Assembly (NCBI RefSeq): GCF_000611675.1
Contig: NZ_JATV01000007.1
Span: forward strand, 1 to 64,000
Source: Flavobacterium succinicans LMG 10402
GTDB taxonomy: Bacteria > Bacteroidota > Bacteroidia > Flavobacteriales > Flavobacteriaceae
DNA: 64,000 bases
Direction: 5' to 3'
Shown piece after piece: positions 16,625-25,607 of the stretch. The notes under the pieces are model-generated. The model was not told the DNA's origin. It did not search any database and saw only the letters and a list, made by a program, of their open reading frames with translations. Position 1 is the first letter of the stretch; the number at the start of each line of letters is the position of its first letter. A program made the translations under genes and the position numbers.

Positions 16625-17467
16625 TTAAATTTCAAAAAGTTCTTTCATGCTGTAATCGGGTATGCAGGATTCAATCGCGATCCCTTCCTTTAACAAAGCT
16701 CTTATCAAATCACTTATTTGGTCTGATGTTATGGCTACCCATGCTATTTGCCCTCGAATTTGGTACGTGTAGTTTTGAAGTGCCTTAGCATTGGCAATTC
16801 CTTTTCCGTAAATGGCATAGCCTATGGTGTGTGCAGAAAGTAATTCTTGCGTTGGTCCACTGTGTATCATTTCTCCTTTTTTTAAAACATAGAGACGATG
16901 GCAGGTTTTAGCAATTTCTTCAGTAATATGCGAGGAGAGTACAATAGAAAGTTGTTGTTTTTCGCAAAGATCAAGGATAAGTTGACGCAATGCGGCTACA
17001 CCAATCGGGTCTAAACCATTGAAGGGCTCGTCTAAAACCAACACAGCAGGTTGATTGAGTAGCGCAATGGCGATAGCCAAACGCTGTTTCATTCCCATGG
17101 AAAAACGACTTACCGCATCTTTCCGATTTGGATCCAGTCCTACTTGTATGAGGCAATCATTGGTGAAATTTGTGGAGGTTTTTAGTCCTTGCATACCGGC
17201 AAAGAGTTTTAGGTTTTCTGCAGCCGAAAGATATTCGTACAGACCGGGCTTCTCAATGATACCGCCTAAGGGTTTTGCGCGATGTTGTGGTAATATCACC
17301 GTTCCGCTGTCGGGTTGTATTAAACCAAAAATAATTTTAAACAAGGTTGTTTTTCCTGCACCATTAGCGCCTAATATGCCTATGATTTCTCCGGGTGGAC
17401 AATGCATTGAAACTCCACGAAGAACTTCCAAATTGCCGTAGGATTTGTAAATATTATGTATTTCCAT
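16625..17467 (-). CDS. ABC transporter ATP-binding protein (ABC-2 partner)
   Basis: A 280-residue ATPase with Walker A GANGAGKTT, signature FSMGMKQR, Walker B AVLVLDEPFNGLDP and the switch LSSHI. A roughly 70-residue C-terminal extension is typical of ATPases that serve ABC-2 exporters. It belongs to one operon with the membrane protein before it (one-base overlap) and the permease after it (3-bp gap). It powers transport by the 277-residue permease. Confidence 0.9.
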   Translation of the reverse strand: MEIHNIYKSYGNLEVLRGVSMHCPPGEIIGILGANGAGKTTLFKIIFGLIQPDSGTVILPQHRAKPLGGIIEKPGLYEYLSAAENLKLFAGMQGLKTSTNFTNDCLIQVGLDPNRKDAVSRFSMGMKQRLAIAIALLNQPAVLVLDEPFNGLDPIGVAALRQLILDLCEKQQLSIVLSSHITEEIAKTCHRLYVLKKGEMIHSGPTQELLSAHTIGYAIYGKGIANAKALQNYTYQIRGQIAWVAITSDQISDLIRALLKEGIAIESCIPDYSMKELFEI

Positions 17468-18009
17468 TATTGGGTAAGCTTTGTTTGAATCGCGTTATAA
17501 TCAAATCTTGATTGATAGCTGGGTTCTAGAAAAGTGCGATTCCAGAATTTTTTTTTGAAAAAAAACAGTGGGTCATTGACCATAAAGTAGGGGATGAAAT
17601 GATACCATTTTACACCTTTTTGTTTGTAATAATCGACGATTTCATCTTTAAAACCCAGTTCGTCGGCGGCAACTGTTGCCGCTATGCGTTGGCATTTTGA
17701 AACCATGTAGGTGTCGCAAATGCGTCGGTTAAAACCATGAATGAAAAATTGATCTTTGGCTCTTTTGTAGTTTTGAAAGCGTGACCAACCGTCGGCTAGT
17801 ACCAAAAAAATGTGTAGAAAGGAAAACAAAAAACAGCCTATCCAAAAGAGTATCGCTATGGTTCCTCTATGTTGGATGGCATGTAGCAATTGAATGCCAT
17901 AAATCCAGGCTTCTAGGATGAAAAGGATTAACGAATAATACAGCAATTCTCCTACCTTTAGATAGGATACAATTAGTGGTGGTTGTTTGGGTAAGTTTGT
18001 ATCAAACAT
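17467..18009 (-). CDS. Membrane protein of unknown function, first gene of the ABC-2 operon
   Basis: A 180-residue protein with two strong membrane segments (LLYYSLILFILEAWIYGIQL and AILFWIGCFLFSFLHIFLVL) and a polar C-terminal half rich in aromatic residues (GVKWYHFIPYFMVNDPLFFF). I do not recognise the family. Its stop codon overlaps the ATPase start by one base, so it is likely translated together with the transporter and may be an accessory membrane subunit. Confidence 0.75.
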   Translation of the reverse strand: MFDTNLPKQPPLIVSYLKVGELLYYSLILFILEAWIYGIQLLHAIQHRGTIAILFWIGCFLFSFLHIFLVLADGWSRFQNYKRAKDQFFIHGFNRRICDTYMVSKCQRIAATVAADELGFKDEIVDYYKQKGVKWYHFIPYFMVNDPLFFFKKKFWNRTFLEPSYQSRFDYNAIQTKLTQ

Positions 18010-18312
18010 AGATAAAAAAGGAAGTGACAGTTTTTTTACATTTTACCCCTTTTTTTGGGTAGTTTGTTTTTTTTGTTTTTGCTCGAATCGAGGCTCAAAT
18101 TTTAATGCAAAATAAGAAAAAACAATTTATTATTCTGTGATATAATTTTAATTTTGGCTAAGAATTATGAAGTATAAAAATCAATGTTAAAAAAGAAAAA
18201 TTTTTTATTTTGTTAAATTTTTGCTTGAAATGAAAGGAGAGATACTATTTATGAGTTTATAAATGTTGGCTTATTTTTCGTTTCTTGAGAGTAGAAAGAA
18301 CTTGTTTAGAAA

Positions 18313-18419
18313 GCAACTGCCATAGCCCTGATGGGAGCGGCATCCTTTATTTTGCGGCTGCCCTTTTTTTAGAGGGCAGCCGTAAAATAAAGATATAGCG
18401 TACAGCAGGATTAGCTCCT
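18313..18419 (+). repeat. Dispersed hairpin element, copy B
   Basis: The left block TAGCCCTGATGGGAGCGGCATCC, a long hairpin (TTTATTTTGCGGCTGCCC with GGGCAGCCGTAAAATAAA) and the right block GATATAGCGTACAGC follow the same order as in copies A and C. The hairpin sequence itself differs between copies while the flanking blocks are kept. Confidence 0.7.
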
Positions 18420-18461
18420 AAAAAAAAATCCACTATTTGCTCTTTTAGCAAATAGTGGATT
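18420..18461 (-). terminator. Terminator of ettA
   Basis: A 15-bp stem (AATCCACTATTTGCT with AGCAAATAGTGGATT) is followed on the minus strand by nine or more T residues. It lies 24 bp past the ettA stop codon. Confidence 0.85.
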
Positions 18462-18484
18462 GAAAATAGTGTTTTTGAAGGTGT

Positions 18485-20179
18485 TTAGCTTCTGATTAAT
18501 TTTCTGTATTTCAAACGTTTTGGAGTCAAGTCGCCACCTAATCGTTTCTTTTTGTTTTCTTCATATTCTGTAAAACTTCCTTCGAAGAAGTATACTTCGG
18601 AGTCGCCTTCGAACGCTAAAATGTGCGTACAAATACGGTCTAAGAACCATCTGTCGTGCGAAATAACAACTGCACAACCTGCAAAATTCTCTAGACCTTC
18701 TTCAAGTGCACGTAATGTATTTACATCCAAATCATTGGTAGGCTCATCTAAAAGCAGTACGTTTCCTTCTTCTTTCAAAGTCATCGCTAAGTGTAAGCGG
18801 TTGCGTTCTCCACCTGAAAGCATCGATACTTTCTTGTTTTGCTCGCCTCCTCCAAAGTTAAAACGAGATAAGTAGGCTCTTGAATTTACTTGTTTTCCGC
18901 CCATCATGATCAATTCTTGTCCATCGGCAAAGTTTTCCCAAATGGATTTGTTTGGATCAATATTAGAGTGTGATTGGTCAACGTATGCGATTTTTACCGT
19001 TTCTCCTACCGAAAACTCACCTGCATCGGTTTGTTGTTCACCCATGATCATCTTGAAAATGGTGGATTTACCCGCACCGTTTGGTCCAATAATTCCAACA
19101 ATTCCGGCTTGCGGTAGGGTGAAATTAAGGTTGTCATAGAGTAATTTTTCGCCAAAAGCTTTCGCTACATTTTTGGCCTCGATTACGTTAGTTCCCAAAC
19201 GTGGTCCATTAGGAATGTAAATTTCTAATTTTTCGTCGAGTTGTTTTTGATCTTCATTCAAAAGTTTGTCGTAGTTCTGCAAACGCGCTTTTTGTTTGGT
19301 TTGACGACCTTTGGCACCTTGACGTACCCAGTCTAACTCGCGTTCCAAAGTTTTTCTGCGTTTGGAAGCTACTTTTTCTTCTTGTGCCAAACGATTTGAT
19401 TTTTGATCCAACCAAGAAGAATAATTTCCTTTCCAAGGAATACCTTCTCCGCGGTCTAATTCCAAAATCCATCCCGCAACGTTATCTAAGAAATAACGAT
19501 CGTGCGTTACGGCAATTACGGTTCCTGAGTATTGCGCTAAGTGTTGCTCTAACCACAATACTGATTCGGCATCTAAGTGGTTGGTAGGCTCATCCAAAAG
19601 TAATACATCAGGTTGTTGCAACAACAAACGACATAAAGCTACACGACGACGCTCACCACCAGAAAGGTTTTTGATCGGGGTATCACCATCTGGAGTACGT
19701 AACGCATCCATAGCAATTTCCAACTTGGTATCAATTTCCCAAGCTCCTAAGGCATCAATTTTATCTTGTAAGGCTGCTTGTCGGTCCATCAATTTGTCCA
19801 TTTTGTCTGGATCAGAATAGTTTTCTTCAAGACCAAATAAATCGTTGATTTGGTTGTATTCTTCAAGCACTGCCATGGTTTCGGCTGCTCCTTCACGAAC
19901 GATTTCAATGACTGTTTTGGAGTCATCCAAAATGGGTTCTTGTTCTAAATAGCCAACTGTGTATCCTGGTTGAAAGACTACATCACCTTGGTAATTTTTA
20001 TCAACCCCAGCAATAATTTTTAAAAGAGAAGATTTACCGGATCCATTGAGACCCAAAATACCAATTTTAGCTCCATAAAAGAAACTCAAATAAATGTTTT
20101 TTAATACTGGTTTATCTGCACCTTGATAGGTTTTGCTCAGTTTCTGCATCGAGAAAATGACCTTCTTATCGTCTGACAT
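18485..20179 (-). CDS. ettA: Energy-dependent translational throttle protein EttA
   Basis: A 564-residue ABC-F protein with two ATPase domains and no membrane part. Domain 1 has GLNGSGKSS, NLSGGERRRVALC and LLLDEPTNHLD; domain 2 has GPNGAGKST, MLSGGERNRLHLA and LLLDEPTNDLD. A linker rich in basic residues (KRRKTLERELDWVRQGAKGRQTKQKARLQNY) and an arm insertion in domain 1 match EttA (about 555 residues). It binds the ribosomal E site and tunes the first elongation step to the ATP/ADP ratio. It is a single gene with its own terminator. Confidence 0.95.
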   Translation of the reverse strand: MSDDKKVIFSMQKLSKTYQGADKPVLKNIYLSFFYGAKIGILGLNGSGKSSLLKIIAGVDKNYQGDVVFQPGYTVGYLEQEPILDDSKTVIEIVREGAAETMAVLEEYNQINDLFGLEENYSDPDKMDKLMDRQAALQDKIDALGAWEIDTKLEIAMDALRTPDGDTPIKNLSGGERRRVALCRLLLQQPDVLLLDEPTNHLDAESVLWLEQHLAQYSGTVIAVTHDRYFLDNVAGWILELDRGEGIPWKGNYSSWLDQKSNRLAQEEKVASKRRKTLERELDWVRQGAKGRQTKQKARLQNYDKLLNEDQKQLDEKLEIYIPNGPRLGTNVIEAKNVAKAFGEKLLYDNLNFTLPQAGIVGIIGPNGAGKSTIFKMIMGEQQTDAGEFSVGETVKIAYVDQSHSNIDPNKSIWENFADGQELIMMGGKQVNSRAYLSRFNFGGGEQNKKVSMLSGGERNRLHLAMTLKEEGNVLLLDEPTNDLDVNTLRALEEGLENFAGCAVVISHDRWFLDRICTHILAFEGDSEVYFFEGSFTEYEENKKKRLGGDLTPKRLKYRKLIRS

Positions 20180-20238
20180 ATTTTTAGTTTATTTAGATTA
20201 ATGTGTATTGTTTGTAATTGATGACTTATTTCACCAAG

Positions 20239-20421
20239 CTACACGCGTCCTTTCAGAGAACTGAAAACCCAAGCGTTGGCTAAAAAACCAATGCCAACAG
20301 CGGCAAATCCCCAGCCAGAAACATCTCTGTAGCGAAATGCACCTAGACCAATGAGCAAAATGCCCATTAAAAACATTATAAATGCGGCCCATCCTAGGAT
20401 GGTGTTTTTATTCATTCCCAT
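20239..20421 (-). CDS. CAL67264-family small membrane protein
   Basis: A 60-residue protein with two hydrophobic helices (ILGWAAFIMFLMGILLIGLG and WGFAAVGIGFLANAWVFSSL) joined by a short RYRDVSG loop. This layout matches the family named CAL67264, known only from Bacteroidota and without assigned function. It lies upstream of ettA in the same direction, 59 bp away, an arrangement I have the impression is common in this group. A co-transcript is possible. Confidence 0.8.
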   Translation of the reverse strand: MGMNKNTILGWAAFIMFLMGILLIGLGAFRYRDVSGWGFAAVGIGFLANAWVFSSLKGRV

Positions 20422-20515
20422 ATTTGTGGTGTTTTATTTTTTTCGGAACTGCAAATATCGTTATTTTTTATATTTTTTTTTCACAAAATAAAAGTATAAA
20501 TGCTACTTTAAGTGT

Positions 20516-21520
20516 TTAATTAAAGATATGAAACAACATTTCTTTTAGCAAATCACCATTCGAAAGTGCATTGGCTCCCACACCTTTACTTTTGACGTCG
20601 ATTTCACGCAAAGAGCCCACGATTTGACTGACTTTTTTCATAGGATAGTTTTTAAGAGCCAAATCGTAGTCTTTTAAAAAAAAGGGGTTTACACCTAAAA
20701 CGGCGGCGACATTTTTTGGGTTTTTATCTTTCAGTCCGTGATACTTTAGCAATTGGATAAAAAAACTAAAGACCAATCCTGTAGTCATTACAATTGGATT
20801 GTCTTTGGGATTTTGGGCAAAGTTTTCTGCGATAGTGTAGGCTTTTAATTGATTGCGTTCGCCTATGGCTTTTCGCAATTCAAAAACATTAAAATCTTTG
20901 CTAAAACCAATGTTTTCTTCAATATGATGAGCCGTAATCGTGCTGCCTGCGGGTAGTATTATTTTTAGTTTTTCTAATTCGTTATTAATTCGACTCAAGT
21001 CGGTACCTAAAAACTCGACCAACATAGCTGAGGCTTTGGGTTCGATAGCATATTTTTTGCCTGCCAAGACTCTTTTGATCCAATCGCCAACTTGGTTTTC
21101 GTACAATTTCTTGCTTTCGTATACCAAACCATTTTTAGCCAAAACTTTGGTCACTTTTTTACGTTTATCTAGTGTTTTGTATTTGTAACAAAGTACCAAA
21201 ACTGTGGTAGGCATCGGGTTATTGGCATAACTTTCAAATTTATCAATGGTTCTTGAAAGTTCTTGGGCTTCTTTAACAATAACCACTTGTCGCTCGGCCA
21301 TCATTGGATAGCGTTTAGCGGTGCTGACAACATCCTCTACTGAGACATCTCGACCATAAAGTACGGTTTGATTGAAACCTTTTTCGTCTTCACTTAGCAC
21401 GTTGTCTTCAATAAAATCGGATAGTTTGTCGATATAATAAGGCTCTTCGCCCATTAAAAAATAGATCGGTTTTAGGTTTCCGGCTTTTATATCGTTGACA
21501 ATTTTTATTACTTCGTCCAT
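20516..21520 (-). CDS. holA: DNA polymerase III subunit delta (HolA)
   Basis: A 334-residue clamp-loader subunit. The N-terminal segment LKPIYFLMGEEPYYIDKLSDFI, the region MAERQVVIVKEAQEL and the C-terminal helical bundle (NNELEKLKIILP, FNVFELRKAIGERN) fit the family in order and length. It opens the beta clamp so that it can be placed on primed DNA. It is divergent from the HsdR-N-like nuclease gene, with about 147 bp between the start codons. Confidence 0.92.
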   Translation of the reverse strand: MDEVIKIVNDIKAGNLKPIYFLMGEEPYYIDKLSDFIEDNVLSEDEKGFNQTVLYGRDVSVEDVVSTAKRYPMMAERQVVIVKEAQELSRTIDKFESYANNPMPTTVLVLCYKYKTLDKRKKVTKVLAKNGLVYESKKLYENQVGDWIKRVLAGKKYAIEPKASAMLVEFLGTDLSRINNELEKLKIILPAGSTITAHHIEENIGFSKDFNVFELRKAIGERNQLKAYTIAENFAQNPKDNPIVMTTGLVFSFFIQLLKYHGLKDKNPKNVAAVLGVNPFFLKDYDLALKNYPMKKVSQIVGSLREIDVKSKGVGANALSNGDLLKEMLFHIFN

Positions 21521-21667
21521 AGTAATTTACTAGTTTATTTTACCGGTTTTAATGGGTTAATGCCTAAAACTTCTTTTGTTATTGTCATATTACTACTGCA
21601 GTTTTTTATCTTTTCGTCTATCTTTTATTCTCTTTTTTCTCTATGCCAAAAGCGTTACTTTTGCTAC

Positions 21668-22132
21668 ATGCAAGAACTCAATTTTCCATCGTACACATTT
21701 CGATTCAAAAATAGCGAAAATAAAGTGGCTATTTTTGATGAAATACGTAAAAAATTCATAATACTTACCCCAGAAGAATGGGTCCGACAACATGTTGTTC
21801 ACTTTTTAATTCAAGAAAAAAAATACCCAAAATCTTTGATTAATGTTGAAAAAGTGTTGCACGTTAACGGATTGCGAAAGCGGTATGATATTGTAATTTT
21901 TAATCCCAACGGAACTATTTTTGCCCTTGTAGAATGTAAAGCACCTCATATTACCATTAGTCAGAATACCTTTGATCAAATTGCGCAGTACAACATGACT
22001 TTAAAATCTCAATATTTGATGGTGACTAATGGATTGCATCATTTTTATTGTACCATGGACTTTGAGAATGAAAAATATGATTTTTTGAGAGCGCTTCCCG
22101 AGTATCAAAACCCAAGTTTTTTATCACATTAA
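21668..22132 (+). CDS. Stand-alone HsdR N-terminal-like (PD-(D/E)XK) protein
   Basis: 154 residues from the ATG at 21668; upstream in-frame codons back to 21560 overlap a TACTTTTG promoter element and are not used. The core has RYDIVIFNPNGTIFALVECKAP, that is D...E-x-K of the PD-(D/E)XK nuclease fold, as in the N-terminus of type I restriction subunit HsdR. The helicase, HsdM and HsdS are absent here, so it is not a restriction system. It sits head-to-head with holA, hinting at a role in DNA metabolism. The function is unknown. Confidence 0.85.
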   Translation: MQELNFPSYTFRFKNSENKVAIFDEIRKKFIILTPEEWVRQHVVHFLIQEKKYPKSLINVEKVLHVNGLRKRYDIVIFNPNGTIFALVECKAPHITISQNTFDQIAQYNMTLKSQYLMVTNGLHHFYCTMDFENEKYDFLRALPEYQNPSFLSH

Positions 22133-22141
22133 TAATAGTAA

Positions 22142-23134
22142 ATGACCGTAGCTGTAGTTATCTTAAATTGGAATGGAATTTCTTTATTGGAGCAATTTTT
22201 GCCCACCATCATTGCACATTCACCTCAGGCAACTATTTACGTAGCCGATAATGCTTCGACAGATGCTTCGGTATCTTTTGTTCAAGCAAATTTTCCATCG
22301 GTTCAGATTATTCAAAATAAAGCCAATTATGGTTTTGCTGGTGGATACAACGAAGCGTTGAAAAAGGTAACAGCTGATATTTTTGTATTGGTCAATTCAG
22401 ATGTTGAGGTGACGCCCAATTGGTTGGAACCGATGATTTCTACCTTTGAAAATGAACCTAAAACGGCTATTTTACAACCCAAAATTTTAGATTTTAAAAA
22501 CAAAGCATACTTCGAATATGCAGGAGCGGCTGGTGGTTATATCGATAAGTATGGTTTCCCTTTTTGTCGTGGACGTATTTTTGATACCATCGAAAAAGAT
22601 TTGGGGCAATATGATGATGTTGCCGAAATCTTTTGGGCTTCAGGGGCTTGTTTTTTTATTCGATCTGAAGTTTATACTACATTAGCGGGTTTTGATGCGA
22701 GTTTTTTTGCACATCAAGAAGAAATTGACTTGTGCTGGAGGGCTATTAATAAAGGTTATACCATTAAATATAATCCGAAATCGGTAGTGTATCATGTAGG
22801 AGGCGCTACCTTACAGCAAGGGAATCCTAAAAAAACGGAGTTGAATTTTCGAAATTCACTTTTTATGCTCACTAAAAATTTACCCAAAAAAGTATTGTAC
22901 AGCCGACTCTTTGTTCGCATGTTACTCGATGGAATAGCGGGATTACAATTTTTAGCAAAAGGAAAGCCAAAACATTTTTTTTCTGTTTTGAAAGCACATG
23001 TCGCTTTTTATCAGTACTTTAGTAAGTGTTTTGGTAAAAGGGGTGCGGTTCAAAAGGAAGCGTATTACAAGGTAAAGAGCGTTGTTTTTTCTTATTTTAT
23101 TAAGAATGGCACCATTTTTGAAAAGCTAGTTTAA
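22142..23134 (+). CDS. Family 2 glycosyltransferase
   Basis: A 330-residue GT-A fold enzyme. The N-terminus VAVVILNWNGISLLEQFLPTI, the nucleotide-sugar region YVADNASTDAS, the metal site VLVNSDVEV and the acceptor part SGACFFIRSEVY...HQEEIDLCWRA match rhamnosyl- or related GT2 enzymes that extend surface polysaccharides. It would act at the cytoplasmic face of the inner membrane. It begins 9 bp after the HsdR-N-like gene; this single GT next to non-glycan genes is common in Flavobacteria. Confidence 0.9.
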   Translation: MTVAVVILNWNGISLLEQFLPTIIAHSPQATIYVADNASTDASVSFVQANFPSVQIIQNKANYGFAGGYNEALKKVTADIFVLVNSDVEVTPNWLEPMISTFENEPKTAILQPKILDFKNKAYFEYAGAAGGYIDKYGFPFCRGRIFDTIEKDLGQYDDVAEIFWASGACFFIRSEVYTTLAGFDASFFAHQEEIDLCWRAINKGYTIKYNPKSVVYHVGGATLQQGNPKKTELNFRNSLFMLTKNLPKKVLYSRLFVRMLLDGIAGLQFLAKGKPKHFFSVLKAHVAFYQYFSKCFGKRGAVQKEAYYKVKSVVFSYFIKNGTIFEKLV

Positions 23135-23168
23135 CAATATTTTATACCTAGGGATTTAGAATTTCATT

Positions 23169-23176
23169 TAAATTTG
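23169..23176 (+). promoter_or_regulatory. -7 promoter element (TAAATTTG) of the OmpA gene
   Basis: TAAATTTG fits TAnnTTTG and lies 23 bp before the OmpA-family ATG at 23200. No good -33 box is visible. Confidence 0.5.
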
Positions 23177-23199
23177 TAAAACATTTTAAAATTATAATT

Positions 23200-24033
23200 A
23201 TGAGAAAAGTAGTATTAGCTTTATCAGTTTTGACGTTGTTAACTTCTTGTGTTTCTAAGAAAAAATACAGTGAATTGGAGTCAAAAAATAAGGAAACTCA
23301 AGATTTGTTGAATACAGCTACTGTAAAATTAAATTCTTGTTTAGAAGAAAGAGCTGGACTTGCTGCTACAGTAGAAGGATTGAGAGAGAAAAATCAATTG
23401 TTGATCAATACTTCAAAAGATATGACGGTTCTAACTACAAAAGGAGCAGAGAATATCGAGAAGGCTTTAGAGTCAATCAAAGAAAAAGATTTGAAAATTA
23501 GTAGAATGCAAGATGCTTTAACCAAAAAAGACAGTGTAACATTGGCTTTGGTGACAAGTTTGAAAAGTTCTGTTGGGATTTCAGATCCAGATATCGAAAT
23601 TAACGTAGAAAAAGGAGTAGTGTTTATTTCGATTGCAGATAAATTATTGTTCAAAAGTGGTAGCTATGATGTAACGGATAAAGCAAAAGCTGTGTTAGCC
23701 AAAGTAGCGAAAGTAGTGAACGATAAACCTGATTTTGAATGTATGGTTGAAGGTCATACAGATAATGTTCCTTACAGAAGTAATGGAGTATTATTGGATA
23801 ACTGGGATTTGAGTGTAAAACGTTCTACTTCAATTATTAGAGTTTTAACTAATGATTTAGGGGTAAAACCAGCGCAATTGATCGCAGCAGGAAGAAGTTC
23901 TTACGTGCCTTTGTTTGAAAATGATTCACCAGAAAACAAAGCAAAAAACAGAAGAACAAGAATTGTTGTGATGCCAAAAATTGATCAATTCTATGATATG
24001 ATCGAAAAAGAAATGAAAAAACAACAACAATAA
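23200..24033 (+). CDS. OmpA-family peptidoglycan-associated lipoprotein
   Basis: A 277-residue lipoprotein: signal peptide with lipobox LTSC (C17), then a coiled-coil region of about residues 20-115, then an OmpA-like domain. The peptidoglycan-binding elements VEGHTDNVPYRSNG and the NWDLSVKRSTSIIRVL helix are intact, with the final NRRTRIVVMPK strand. It would tether the outer membrane to the cell wall. It is monocistronic, with its own promoter and a strong terminator. Confidence 0.93.
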   Translation: MRKVVLALSVLTLLTSCVSKKKYSELESKNKETQDLLNTATVKLNSCLEERAGLAATVEGLREKNQLLINTSKDMTVLTTKGAENIEKALESIKEKDLKISRMQDALTKKDSVTLALVTSLKSSVGISDPDIEINVEKGVVFISIADKLLFKSGSYDVTDKAKAVLAKVAKVVNDKPDFECMVEGHTDNVPYRSNGVLLDNWDLSVKRSTSIIRVLTNDLGVKPAQLIAAGRSSYVPLFENDSPENKAKNRRTRIVVMPKIDQFYDMIEKEMKKQQQ

Positions 24034-24050
24034 GTATTGTTTGATGATCA

Positions 24051-24091
24051 TAAAAAAGGGCTGTTTCGTTTTTGAGACAGCCCTTTTTGTT
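24051..24091. terminator. Bidirectional terminator between OmpA and sulfurtransferase genes
   Basis: AAAAAGGGCTGT pairs with ACAGCCCTTTTT across an 11-14 nt loop, with A and T runs on both sides. It serves the OmpA gene (+) and the convergent sulfurtransferase gene (-). Confidence 0.85.
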
Positions 24092-24095
24092 ATTT

Positions 24096-24944
24096 CTACT
24101 TTTGATGAGGTGCGATTGGTTTATGATTTCTGCTCCATTCACTCCAGGAACCCACATATAATTTAGGCATAGCAAAACCAGCCTGAAGTATGGCTAATAA
24201 AGTATGGCAAGCCGTTATGCCTGATCCACAATGAATAATGGTGTTTTCTGATTTTGTATCCGAAAGGATTGCAGTGTATTTTTCCTGTAACACTTCTTTT
24301 GGTAAAAACAATCCATTTTCATCCAGATTTTGTGTAAAAGGAAAGTTGATGGCACCCGGAATGTGTCCAGCTATGAGGTCAATGGGTTCGCTCTCTCCGT
24401 TATAGCGAAAAGCTTCTCTTACATCTATTACAGTATGTGAAGGGAGTTCTGCAACATTCTCAACTTCTTCCATCGAAGCCAAAGGCCATTGCCAAGTTGT
24501 ACAAGGATATTTTTCCTTTTTTACCACATGAACGGGTTCTGAATTTACCGGGAAACCTATTTTTTCTGCCGCTTGAATGCCACCATTAAGTACTTGTGCT
24601 TTTTCATGGCCTACAGCGCGTAGCATCCACCAAAAACGAGCGGCGGCGTTTGCCCCATTTTTATCATCATAAATCACTACCCACGTTTGAGGAGTAATGC
24701 CTAGATCTCCCAAAGTTTTTGAAAAATCTTCTAAGCTAGGCAATGGATGTCTGCCACCAACAGCAACATCAGTTTCGATAGTGGCCAATTGTGTATTTGC
24801 ATCAACAAAAAGGGCACCTTCCAAATGTTTGTTTTCGTAATTGAGTTTGGTGTTTGGTCCATTGCTGGCATCAACTAAAAGGATGTTTTCGGTTTTGTAA
24901 ATAGTTAGTAACTCGGTTGCGTTTATAATAGTGGATACTGACAT
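24096..24944 (-). CDS. Sulfurtransferase (thiosulfate/3-mercaptopyruvate type, two rhodanese domains)
   Basis: A 282-residue enzyme with two rhodanese modules. The first (residues about 5-130) contains LLVDASNG and AARFWWMLRAVGH and lacks the active cysteine; the second has HTVIDVREAFRYNGE and the catalytic loop HCGSGITA. The CGSG[IV]T[AS] loop points to mercaptopyruvate rather than thiosulfate (which usually has CRKGVT). It transfers sulfur to cyanide or thiols in the cytosol. It lies 9 bp downstream of the exported unknown gene. Confidence 0.9.
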   Translation of the reverse strand: MSVSTIINATELLTIYKTENILLVDASNGPNTKLNYENKHLEGALFVDANTQLATIETDVAVGGRHPLPSLEDFSKTLGDLGITPQTWVVIYDDKNGANAAARFWWMLRAVGHEKAQVLNGGIQAAEKIGFPVNSEPVHVVKKEKYPCTTWQWPLASMEEVENVAELPSHTVIDVREAFRYNGESEPIDLIAGHIPGAINFPFTQNLDENGLFLPKEVLQEKYTAILSDTKSENTIIHCGSGITACHTLLAILQAGFAMPKLYVGSWSEWSRNHKPIAPHQK

Positions 24945-24953
24945 GTTTAATTA

Positions 24954-25607
24954 TTATTTGGATTCAAATGATTTTTTTAAACTATAATACAATAGCATTC
25001 CCGTAATTTCATTGGTATAGTTTATGGAAGCGCTAAACAAATGACCATTAATGAAAGTATTGTAAATTTCTTGTGTTATTACTAATTGATCATTCTTGAT
25101 GTTATATAGCCTGATCATGATTTTGTAGAATTGATGGGATCCTAATTGTAAATTGGAGGTGTTTATTTCGGATTTTAACTCTTTGATTTTTGAATAAGTG
25201 TTGGTTAATACTTGTACCGAAAAATTTTTATGTTCATCCAAATTAATTTTTTTAGTTCTCTTTAAAGTTTCGTAACTCGATTTAAAATAATTGTATTTAT
25301 TTCTTTCAAAACCAATTAAATGTGACGGATGAGGATTGATTTTTGTTGCTTCAGGATTGTTATTATTGATAAAAGCATATCCTTTTTTTTCGAGTTCATC
25401 TATTCTTGAGGATTCGGTGACTATAAATCCTTGAGGGATAGCAATTTTCCAATCAAACAGATTGCAGATGAATACGTTGTTTTCAATTTTTCCATTGGTA
25501 ACTTCTTCTATAATGATGTCTTCTGGATCAATATTTATTGCCTTTTCTTGTGAATATAAATAGGTAGTGAAACAAATAAACAATACAAGAAAGAGATTAT
25601 TCTTCAT
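24954..25607 (-). CDS. Exported protein of unknown function
   Basis: A 217-residue protein with a signal peptide (NNLFLVLFICFTTYLYSQ) and no membrane helices after it. The body is predicted to be mixed alpha/beta with many Asn and Lys residues; no catalytic motif is evident. It starts inside the last 11 bp of the acetyltransferase gene, so the two are translationally coupled, but a shared function is not obvious. I do not recognise the family. Confidence 0.8.
   Translation of the reverse strand: MKNNLFLVLFICFTTYLYSQEKAINIDPEDIIIEEVTNGKIENNVFICNLFDWKIAIPQGFIVTESSRIDELEKKGYAFINNNNPEATKINPHPSHLIGFERNKYNYFKSSYETLKRTKKINLDEHKNFSVQVLTNTYSKIKELKSEINTSNLQLGSHQFYKIMIRLYNIKNDQLVITQEIYNTFINGHLFSASINYTNEITGMLLYYSLKKSFESK

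Larger units (their letters stand above)
18010..18484. other. 475-bp gene-free interval with repeat and terminator
   Basis: AT-rich sequence between the ABC-2 operon promoter side and the 3' end of ettA. The only structures seen are hairpin element copy B (18313-18419) and the ettA terminator (18420-18461). Positions 18060-18300 contain no open frame worth calling and no recognisable RNA. Confidence 0.6.

Noticed and set aside
17055..17441. 128-codon plus-strand frame inside the ABC ATPase gene
   Set aside because: It is antisense to clear Walker and signature motifs and has the amino-acid bias of a shadow frame.
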